A stretch of 7,897 bases of DNA from Clostridia bacterium (GTDB taxonomy: Bacteria; Bacillota; Clostridia; Oscillospirales; CAG-272). The position numbers and the translations under genes were made by a program. Below are positions 1 to 6,197 of this stretch, piece after piece; within the stretch, counting starts at the first letter, position 1, and each line of letters begins with the position of its first letter. The stretch is from NCBI GenBank assembly GCA_017379815.1, contig JAFNVK010000044.1:1-7897 (forward strand), written 5' to 3'. The notes beneath the pieces were generated by a model, which saw only the letters and a list, made by a program, of their open reading frames with translations, was not told the DNA's origin and made no database searches.

Positions 1-8
1 AAAGGAGG
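1..8 (+). promoter_or_regulatory. Ribosome binding site of aroEK
   Basis: AAAGGAGG is a near-perfect match to the anti-Shine-Dalgarno sequence. It lies 9 bases before the ATG at 18, which fixes that start. Because the window opens on this site, whatever precedes aroEK (end of an upstream gene, or a promoter) is outside the window. Confidence 0.85.
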
Positions 9-17
9 CTTCCGACC

Positions 18-1262
18 ATGCAATACGGATGCATAGCGGAGCATCTTGGACATAGCTTTTCCCCCGAGATCCACGCGCTTTTGGGAGAGTATCCCTATGA
101 CCTCAAGGAGCTTGCTCCCGAGGAGGTCGGCCTGTTTTTGGAGAAGGGCGATTTTCTGGGGATCAACGTGACCATTCCTTACAAGGAGACGGTCATTCCG
201 TATCTTTCGGAGCTTGACGAGGGCGCACGGCGCATCGGCGCGGTAAACACCATCGTCAAGTGCGGCGGAAGGCTTTGCGGATACAATACGGATTTTTACG
301 GCATGCACGCACTGCTTGCCCGCATCGGCGTGTCTCTTGCGGATAGGAAGGTTGCCGTGCTTGGCACGGGAGGGACCTCGCGCACGGCAAGAGCGGTTGC
401 CGAGTCTCTCGGTGCCCGCGAGATCCTCTCGGTCAGCCGCAACGCGCGCGCGGGCGTGATCACCTACGACGCGCTCTACCGCGAGCACGCTGACGTGGAA
501 TACATCATCAATACGACCCCCGTGGGAATGTACCCCCATCCCGACGGTGCGGCGGTGGAGCTCTCGCGCTTTCCCCGTCTTCTCGGCGTGGCCGACGCGG
601 TCTATAACCCCGTCCGTCCAAGGCTGATCCTTGAAGCCGGACGGCTTGGGATCCCCGCAGAGGGAGGCCTCTTTATGCTGATCGCGCAGGCCAAGCGCGC
701 CTCCGAGATCTTCCTTGACACGGTCTACCCCGAAGGAACGGAGGAGCGGATCTACGACACGCTGCTTCGCCGCAAGGAAAACCTCGTTCTGGTGGGCATG
801 CCGGGGAGCGGCAAGACCACCGTGGGCCGCCTTCTGGCCAAGGCCCTCGGCCGCGAGCTTGTGGACACGGACGAGCTGATCGTCAGGGCAGACGGCCGCA
901 CGATCCCCGAGATCTTTGCGCAGGATGGGGAGGACTTCTTCCGCGCGCTTGAGACACGGGTGATCCGCGAGCAGGTCGCTCAGCGCAACGGTCTTGTGGT
1001 TGCCACGGGAGGGGGCGCGATCCTCAGGCAGGAAAACGTCGATGCTCTCCGCAGAAACGGTCGGATCTACTTTTTGGATCGCTCTCTTGACGAGCTGATC
1101 CCCACAGCCGACCGTCCTCTTGCCTCCTCGGCAGAGGATATTCGCCGCCGCTACGCCGAGCGCTACGGGCGCTATTGTGAGACGGCAGACGTACGGATCG
1201 CGATCTCGGGAGACGCCGAATGGGTATCCGAGACGATCGGAAAGGATTTTTTCAAGACATGA
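18..1262 (+). CDS. aroEK: Bifunctional shikimate dehydrogenase / shikimate kinase (AroE-AroK fusion)
   Basis: A 414-residue cytoplasmic fusion that catalyses two consecutive shikimate-pathway steps: NADPH reduction of 3-dehydroshikimate to shikimate, then ATP-dependent 3-phosphorylation. Residues 1-250 are shikimate dehydrogenase: the substrate-binding stretch GHSFSPEIH (11-19), NVTIPYK with the catalytic Lys56, AVNT (75-78), GYNTD with the catalytic Asp92, the nucleotide-binding loop GTGGTSRTA (116-124), NTTPVGMYP (165-173) and the C-terminal GLFMLIAQA (217-225, Gln224). Residues 254-414 are shikimate kinase: P-loop GMPGSGKTT (260-268), VDTDELI (Asp283/Asp285, Mg/shikimate), FFRALE with Arg309, ATGGGAIL (329-336), lid TADRPL with Arg366 and a C-terminal Arg/Tyr-rich helix. 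The two domains abut with almost no linker. Both active sites look complete. The stop overlaps the aroQ start as ATGA, so the two genes are probably translationally coupled. Domain assignments are firm from motifs; bifunctionality is inferred. Confidence 0.95.
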   Translation: MQYGCIAEHLGHSFSPEIHALLGEYPYDLKELAPEEVGLFLEKGDFLGINVTIPYKETVIPYLSELDEGARRIGAVNTIVKCGGRLCGYNTDFYGMHALLARIGVSLADRKVAVLGTGGTSRTARAVAESLGAREILSVSRNARAGVITYDALYREHADVEYIINTTPVGMYPHPDGAAVELSRFPRLLGVADAVYNPVRPRLILEAGRLGIPAEGGLFMLIAQAKRASEIFLDTVYPEGTEERIYDTLLRRKENLVLVGMPGSGKTTVGRLLAKALGRELVDTDELIVRADGRTIPEIFAQDGEDFFRALETRVIREQVAQRNGLVVATGGGAILRQENVDALRRNGRIYFLDRSLDELIPTADRPLASSAEDIRRRYAERYGRYCETADVRIAISGDAEWVSETIGKDFFKT

Positions 1263-1705
1263 AGCTATATATTCTCAACGGGCCGAACCTCAATCTTTTG
1301 GGGATCCGCGAGCCCGAGCATTACGGAAGAACGACCTACGAGGATCTTCTTGCGCTGATCCGCGAGCACGCAAAAAAGCGCGGCGTGGAGGTGGTCCTGC
1401 GCCAGTCCAATCACGAGGGCGACCTCGTGGACTGGATCCAGGAGGCCTATTTTGAAAAAGCCGACGGCATCGTGATCAACCCGGGTGCGTATACGCATAC
1501 GAGCATCGCCCTTCTGGACGCGATCAAATCGGTTTCTCTCCCGACGGTTGAGGTGCATATCTCCCGCGTGGAGGAGCGCGAGGAATTCCGCAGGATCAGC
1601 TATCTTCGCGCGGCCTGCGTGGCCACGGTCTCCGGACGCGGCGTGCAAGGGTATCTTGACGCCATGGATCTTTTGCTTGAGCGAGGAGGCAAGGAATGCA
1701 AGTAA
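1259..1705 (+). CDS. aroQ: 3-dehydroquinate dehydratase, type II
   Basis: A 148-residue cytoplasmic enzyme, the usual length for the small type II dehydroquinase that forms dodecamers. It dehydrates 3-dehydroquinate to 3-dehydroshikimate, the substrate of the preceding fusion protein. Hallmarks: NGPNLNLLG (7-15), Arg17, the catalytic Tyr22 in EPEHYG, NPGAYTHTS with Asn74 and His80, VEVHIS with Glu98 and His100, REEFR (107-111) and a glycine-rich end SGRGVQGY (125-132). The residue after HIS is Arg103, where many family members have Asn or Asp. The ATG at 1259 is chosen because homology begins at MKLYILNGPN and it makes an ATGA overlap with aroEK; AAAGGA (1241-1246) sits 12 bases upstream, a long spacing that fits coupling to upstream translation. 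An in-frame ATG at 1220 would add 13 residues unlike the family. The gene overlaps aroA by 10 bases. Confidence 0.95.
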   Translation: MKLYILNGPNLNLLGIREPEHYGRTTYEDLLALIREHAKKRGVEVVLRQSNHEGDLVDWIQEAYFEKADGIVINPGAYTHTSIALLDAIKSVSLPTVEVHISRVEEREEFRRISYLRAACVATVSGRGVQGYLDAMDLLLERGGKECK

Positions 1706-2919
1706 CCGTTCATCAGGGCAGAGCAGAGGGAAGCGTACAAGCGCCCCCCTCCAAGAGCATGGCGCACCGCCTGCTCATCTGCGCGGGAATGTGCCAAGGA
1801 ACGAGCACCGTTCGCGGCATCTCGGGAAGTGAGGACGTTCTTGCTACTCTGGATTGTCTTCGTGCGCTGGGCGTGGAATGTGAACGCCAAGGCGACACCG
1901 TCACGGTGCGCGGAAGGGATATGCGAAGCGCATCTCCCGAGGGGATCCTTTCCTGCCGCGAGAGCGGAAGCACCCTGCGCTTTATGCTCCCCATCGCCCT
2001 TCTTTCGGGCAAAAACGTGATGCTCTCGGGAAGCAAGAGTCTGATGCAGCGTCCGATGGACGTTTACCGCACGCTCTGCGAGGAAAAGGGCATGGTCTAT
2101 CTGCAGGACGGCGAGAGCGTATTCGTGCAAGGTCCTCTTCGGGCGGGCGATTACGCCGTCGTAGGCAACGTCAGCAGCCAGTTTATCAGCGGTCTGCTCT
2201 TTGCCCTGCCCGTGGTCGAGGGGGATAGCACCCTTCGTATTTCCACGCCCATCGAGAGCCGCTCCTATATCAACCTCACGATCGACGCCCTGCGCACCTT
2301 TGGCGTTGAGGTCGTCTGGCAGGACGAGCACACGCTCTTCGTGCGCGGAGGACAAAGCTACCGTCCGACCGACGCTGAGGTGGAGGGGGATTACTCCAAC
2401 GCCGCATTCCTGGATGCGCTCGGCCTGTTCGGCGGGAAGGTGACGGTAGGCGGTCTTCGCGAGGACAGCCTTCAGGGCGACCGCGTATACCGACGCTATT
2501 TTGATATGCTTTGCAAGGGAACGCCCACCATTCATATCGGGGATTGCCCCGATCTCGGTCCGATCCTTTTTGCCGTTGCGGCCGCCAAGAACGGAGGCAT
2601 CTTCAACGGCACGCGCCGCCTGCGCATCAAGGAGAGCGACCGCGCATCCGCCATGGCCGAGGAGCTGCGCAGATTTGGCACGGCGCTCACGGTCTACGAG
2701 GACACCGTCGTGGTCTATCCTGCCGATTTTCACGCACCGAGCGAGGCGCTGCAGGGGCACAACGATCACCGCATCGTCATGGCGCTTTCGGTCCTGCTTA
2801 CCCTCACGGGGGGAAGCATCCGCGGAGCGGAGGCGGTGGCCAAGAGCTATCCCGATTTCTTTGAGGCGATCCGCGCCCTTGGCATTGCGGTGACCGAGGA
2901 AGAGGAGGGAAGAGCATGA
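1696..2919 (+). CDS. aroA: 3-phosphoshikimate 1-carboxyvinyltransferase (EPSP synthase)
   Basis: A 407-residue cytoplasmic enzyme that joins shikimate-3-phosphate and phosphoenolpyruvate to make EPSP. Motifs run in the expected order: APPSKSMAHR with Lys20 (16-25), ESGSTLRF with Arg95 (89-96), SSQFISGLLFALP (160-172), DYSNAAF (232-238), IGDCPDLGP with Asp286 (281-289), KESDR with Glu313 and Arg316 (312-316), NDHRI with His358/Arg359 (356-360) and AKSYPDFF with Lys383 (382-389). The length is typical of the shorter Bacillota forms (E. coli has 427). The loop lined by PEP and glyphosate reads SGSTLRF instead of the enterobacterial AGTAMRP. GAGGAGG at 1683-1689, inside aroQ, is 6 bases before the ATG and supports this start. 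The protein ends in an acidic tail (EEEEGRA) whose codons also supply the ribosome binding site for tyrA. It overlaps tyrA by four bases (ATGA). Confidence 0.96.
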   Translation: MQVTVHQGRAEGSVQAPPSKSMAHRLLICAGMCQGTSTVRGISGSEDVLATLDCLRALGVECERQGDTVTVRGRDMRSASPEGILSCRESGSTLRFMLPIALLSGKNVMLSGSKSLMQRPMDVYRTLCEEKGMVYLQDGESVFVQGPLRAGDYAVVGNVSSQFISGLLFALPVVEGDSTLRISTPIESRSYINLTIDALRTFGVEVVWQDEHTLFVRGGQSYRPTDAEVEGDYSNAAFLDALGLFGGKVTVGGLREDSLQGDRVYRRYFDMLCKGTPTIHIGDCPDLGPILFAVAAAKNGGIFNGTRRLRIKESDRASAMAEELRRFGTALTVYEDTVVVYPADFHAPSEALQGHNDHRIVMALSVLLTLTGGSIRGAEAVAKSYPDFFEAIRALGIAVTEEEEGRA

Positions 2920-3806
2920 AGCTGCAACAAGATCTGCACATTCTGATCGTTGGCCTTGGTGTGATAGGAGGAGGATACGCCCGTGCGCTTTCCGCAAAGG
3001 GCTATCGCATCTCCTGCATCACCAAGGAGCAAAAGGATATTGATTACGCCATGGAGCGGGGTATGATCGCCTATGGCACAACTCAGGTCGAGCCCGCGCT
3101 TGTTGGCGAGGCAGACCTTGTTATCTTTGCCGTTTATCCGCACGTCTTCGTCGAGTGGATTCGCGAGCATCAGGGGCTTTTCCGCCCGGGTGCGCTGATC
3201 ACCGACGTTACGGGCGTCAAGGGCGGCGTGGTCCGTCAGGTGCAGGAGATCCTCCGCCCTGACGTGGAATTCATCGCGGCCCACCCGATGGCGGGACGGG
3301 AATCCAGCGGTGTGGAATACAGCGACGATCGCGTGTTCCGCGGCGCAAACTTCATCGTTACCCCCACCGAACGAAATACGGAGGAGGCGATCGAGCTTTG
3401 CCGAGCGCTTGGACGTGAGCTTGGCTTTGCGCGCGTTTCCATTCTTTCTCCGGAGGAGCATGACGAGATGATCGCCTTCCTCTCTCAGCTCACCCACTGC
3501 ATTGCCGTTACGCTGATGACCTGCAATCAGTCGCCCTCCCTAGAGCAATACACGGGAGACTCCTTCCGCGATCTGACGCGTATCGCCAAGATCAACGAGG
3601 TCATGTGGTCCGAGCTGTTCCTGCTCAACCGTGACGCTCTGCTCAGGCAAATGGACGCCTTTTCGGCCGAATTTGAACGCCTTCGCACCATGCTCTCCAC
3701 AGCAGACGTCGAGGGAATGCGCGAGATGATGCGCACCTCCACGGCGCGACGCTCCCTTTTTGATAAGCCCGTCAATTCCCCAAACGAACCCCCTGAAAGG
3801 AAGTAA
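2916..3806 (+). CDS. tyrA: Prephenate dehydrogenase
   Basis: A 296-residue cytoplasmic oxidoreductase that oxidatively decarboxylates prephenate to 4-hydroxyphenylpyruvate, committing flux to tyrosine. The N-terminal Rossmann domain has GLGVIGGGYARAL (13-25), DLVIFAV (67-73) and TDVTGVK (96-102). The substrate site shows AAHPMAGRESSG with His123 (121-132), SQLTH with His194 (190-194), and DSFRDLTRIA with Arg218 (215-224); these match the conserved TyrA histidines and substrate arginine. The C-terminal part is the helical dimerisation domain. No chorismate mutase domain and no ACT domain are fused, so it is a minimal TyrA and feedback control by such a domain is not expected. The start lies in an ATGA overlap with aroA, with AGAGGAGGG (2901-2909) just upstream. 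Whether it prefers prephenate or arogenate, and NAD or NADP, cannot be read with confidence. The last ~12 residues are a polar Pro/Asn/Glu tail that carries the aroG ribosome binding site in its codons. Confidence 0.93.
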   Translation: MKLQQDLHILIVGLGVIGGGYARALSAKGYRISCITKEQKDIDYAMERGMIAYGTTQVEPALVGEADLVIFAVYPHVFVEWIREHQGLFRPGALITDVTGVKGGVVRQVQEILRPDVEFIAAHPMAGRESSGVEYSDDRVFRGANFIVTPTERNTEEAIELCRALGRELGFARVSILSPEEHDEMIAFLSQLTHCIAVTLMTCNQSPSLEQYTGDSFRDLTRIAKINEVMWSELFLLNRDALLRQMDAFSAEFERLRTMLSTADVEGMREMMRTSTARRSLFDKPVNSPNEPPERK

Positions 3807-3812
3807 CCGATT

Positions 3813-4844
3813 ATGAATATGGAATTTTACCGTAAGCTGCCCATTCCCATGGAGATCAAGGAGCAATTCCCGCTCTCCGAGGCAGGAAGAAAGAGACGTG
3901 ATGAGACGATCGAGGAGATGAAAAATATCTTCTCAGGCAAGTCGGATCGCTTCCTTTTGATCATCGGCCCCTGCTCGGCCGACCGCGAGGACTCGGTCAT
4001 GGAGTACATCAGTCGTTTGCGCCGCGTGCAGGAAAAGGTGGCGGACAAGATCATGATCGTGCCGAGAATTTACACCAACAAGCCCCGTACCACGGGAGAC
4101 GGCTACAAGGGCATGCTTCACCAGCCCGACCCCAACGCCGATCCCGACCTGCTCAAGGGTCTGATCGCGATCCGAAAGCTGCATATGCGCGCCCTGGAGG
4201 AGCTGGAATTCGGCTGTGCCGACGAGATGCTCTATCCCGAAAACCACCGCTATCTTTCGGACATCATCACCTACGTTGCCGTTGGCGCACGCTCGGTGGA
4301 GAACCAGCTGCACCGTCTGACCGCGAGTGGTCTTGACGTTCCCGTGGGTATGAAGAACCCCACCTCGGGTGACCTGACCGTCATGATGAACTCCATCACC
4401 GCCGCACAGCATTCGCACGTCTTCCTCTACCGCGGCTGGGAGGCCAAGAGCCAGGGCAATCCCTATGCTCACGCTATCCTGCGCGGCTACGTCAACAAGC
4501 ACGGACAGTCCATGCCGAACTACCACTACGAGGATCTCATCGGTCTTAGCGAGACCTATGCGGCAAGCGGACTTGCCAATCCTGCCGCCATCGTGGACAC
4601 CAACCACTCCAACTCGGGCAAGAAGTACCTCGAGCAGGTGCGCATCGCCAAGGAGATCCTGCACTCTTGCCGCCATTCCAAGGACGTCCGCGCCCTGGTC
4701 AAGGGTCTGATGATCGAAAGCTATCTGGAGGATGGCGCGCAGAAGATCGGATGCGATGACGTTTACGGAAAATCCATTACCGACCCCTGCCTTGGCTGGG
4801 AAAAGACCGAACGACTGATCTACGATATCGCCGATCTGCTTTGA
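3813..4844 (+). CDS. aroG: 3-deoxy-7-phosphoheptulonate (DAHP) synthase, AroG/AroF/AroH type
   Basis: A 343-residue cytoplasmic TIM-barrel aldolase that condenses phosphoenolpyruvate with erythrose-4-phosphate, the first shikimate-pathway step. It belongs to the AroG-type (type I alpha) family. Metal ligands in order: Cys54 in IGPCS, His265 in TNHSNS, Glu302 in IESYLEDG and Asp324 in KSITDPCLGW. Substrate-binding residues: Arg85 in PRIY, KPRTT with Lys90 and Arg92, VGARSVENQ with Arg160 (158-165), and MKNPTSGD with Lys181. The N-terminal arm is about seven residues shorter than in E. coli AroG, and blocks such as TNKPRTTGDGYKG and YRGWEAKS are Bacillota-style variants. No chorismate mutase or ACT domain is fused; sensitivity to Phe, Tyr or Trp cannot be told, so the symbol is only a family label. 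It starts 6 bases after tyrA; GAAAGGAAG (3795-3803) lies inside the tyrA end. An ATG two codons later (3819) is less well spaced. It is unusual to find the first pathway enzyme as the last aro gene, directly before metY. Confidence 0.95.
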   Translation: MNMEFYRKLPIPMEIKEQFPLSEAGRKRRDETIEEMKNIFSGKSDRFLLIIGPCSADREDSVMEYISRLRRVQEKVADKIMIVPRIYTNKPRTTGDGYKGMLHQPDPNADPDLLKGLIAIRKLHMRALEELEFGCADEMLYPENHRYLSDIITYVAVGARSVENQLHRLTASGLDVPVGMKNPTSGDLTVMMNSITAAQHSHVFLYRGWEAKSQGNPYAHAILRGYVNKHGQSMPNYHYEDLIGLSETYAASGLANPAAIVDTNHSNSGKKYLEQVRIAKEILHSCRHSKDVRALVKGLMIESYLEDGAQKIGCDDVYGKSITDPCLGWEKTERLIYDIADLL

Positions 4845-4865
4845 TCGGGAATAAAAGGAGAAGCA

Positions 4866-6149
4866 ATGAGCAATTATAAGATCGAAACCAAATGTGTGCA
4901 GGGCGGTTACCGCCCCGGAAACGGCGAGCCCCGCCAGATCCCGATCGTGCAGAGCACGACCTTCCGCTATGAGACCAGTGAGGATATGGGCAAGCTCTTT
5001 GACCTTGAGGCCTCGGGCTATTTCTATTCCAGACTGCAGAACCCCACCTGCGACACGGTCGCGGCCAAGATCTGCGAGCTGGAGGGCGGCTCTGCCGCCA
5101 TGCTGACCTCCTCGGGTCAGGCGGCAAACTTCTACGCGGTCTTCAACATCGCCAACTGCGGCGACCACGTGGTCTGCTCCACGGCCATCTACGGCGGAAC
5201 CTACAATCTTTTTGCCGTTACCATGAAGAAGATGGGCGTCGAGTTCACCTTCGTCTCTCCCGATTGCACCGAGGAGGAGCTGAACGCGGCCTTCCGCGCG
5301 AACACCAAGGCGGTCTTCGGCGAAACCATCGCCAATCCCGCGCTGACGGTTCTGGACATTGAGAAGTTCGCCAAGGCGGCACACGCGCACGGCGTTCCGC
5401 TCATCATCGACAACACCTTTGCCACCCCCGTTAACTGCCGCCCCTTTGAGTGGGGAGCGGACATCGTCACGCACTCCACCACCAAGTATATGGACGGTCA
5501 CGGTGCGGCCGTGGGCGGATGCATCGTGGACTCCGGACGCTTTGATTGGATGGCAGAAAAGGAGAAATTCCCCGGCCTCTGCACGCCCGACGATAGCTAT
5601 CACGGCATCGTCTACGCCGAAAAGTTTGGGAAAGAGGGCGCCTTCATCACCAAGGCGACCGCCCAGCTGATGCGTGACTTTGGCTCCACCCCCGCCCCCC
5701 AGAGCGCCTTCCTGCTCAACCTGGGTCTTGAGAGCCTGCACGTCCGCATGGAGCGCCACTGTGCAAACGCACAGGCGGTGGCCGAGTTCCTTGAGGGACA
5801 CGAGAAGATCGCCTGGGTCAACTATTCGGGGCTTCCTTCCAGCCGCTATTACGAGCTGGCAAAGAAGTATCTGCCCAAGGGCAGCTGCGGCGTGGTCAGC
5901 TTTGGCATTCGCGGCGGCAGAGCGGCGGCAGAGAAGTTTATGAAGAAGCTGCAGATCGCGGCTATTGAGACCCACGTGGCGGATGCGCGCACCTGCTGCC
6001 TGCATCCGGCAAGCGCGACCCACCGCCAGATGAACGACGAGGAGCTGATCGCGGCAGGCGTACCCGGCGATCTCGTCCGCCTCTCCTGCGGACTTGAGCA
6101 CGCCGAGGATCTGATCGCGGATCTTGCACAGGCGCTGGAGTCGATCTGA
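4866..6149 (+). CDS. metY: O-acetylhomoserine aminocarboxypropyltransferase (O-acetylhomoserine sulfhydrylase)
   Basis: A 427-residue cytoplasmic PLP enzyme of the Cys/Met metabolism family. It replaces the acetyl group of O-acetylhomoserine with sulfide to give homocysteine. Visible features: YSRLQNPT (54-61), SGQAANFY around the cofactor phosphate site (83-90), ETIANP (153-158), IDNTFATP with Asp182 for the PLP nitrogen (181-188), HSTTKYMDGHG with Lys207 as the PLP Schiff base (203-213), a long segment 224-265 that the shorter MetB/MetC enzymes lack, HVADARTCCLHPASATHR (18 residues) and the substrate arginine Arg405 in VRLSCG. The length (427, against about 385 for MetB) and the neighbouring metA favour MetY over cystathionine gamma-synthase. 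AAAAGGAG (4853-4860) sits five bases before the ATG. Only 21 bases separate it from aroG, with no terminator or riboswitch, so it is probably transcribed with the aro genes. Confidence 0.94.
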   Translation: MSNYKIETKCVQGGYRPGNGEPRQIPIVQSTTFRYETSEDMGKLFDLEASGYFYSRLQNPTCDTVAAKICELEGGSAAMLTSSGQAANFYAVFNIANCGDHVVCSTAIYGGTYNLFAVTMKKMGVEFTFVSPDCTEEELNAAFRANTKAVFGETIANPALTVLDIEKFAKAAHAHGVPLIIDNTFATPVNCRPFEWGADIVTHSTTKYMDGHGAAVGGCIVDSGRFDWMAEKEKFPGLCTPDDSYHGIVYAEKFGKEGAFITKATAQLMRDFGSTPAPQSAFLLNLGLESLHVRMERHCANAQAVAEFLEGHEKIAWVNYSGLPSSRYYELAKKYLPKGSCGVVSFGIRGGRAAAEKFMKKLQIAAIETHVADARTCCLHPASATHRQMNDEELIAAGVPGDLVRLSCGLEHAEDLIADLAQALESI

Positions 6150-6197
6150 TCTCGCGTCCTTGGCAAGCGTTAACGTAAGAAAGGAAAGCATTGACCT

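Noticed and set aside
1220..1258. An upstream in-frame ATG giving aroQ a 13-residue extension
   Set aside because: The extension does not resemble the family, has no good ribosome binding site, and would overlap aroEK by 43 bases. The ATG at 1259 begins right at the conserved MKLYILNGPN.
1600..2997. A 465-codon open frame on the minus strand across aroQ, aroA and tyrA
   Set aside because: It is a shadow of the real genes, with the same codon-bias origin, low-complexity Arg/Ala/His-rich sequence and no domain motifs.
4845..4865. Terminator, promoter or SAM/T-box riboswitch before metY
   Set aside because: The gap is only 21 bases and is filled mostly by the ribosome binding site. No hairpin or promoter boxes are visible.
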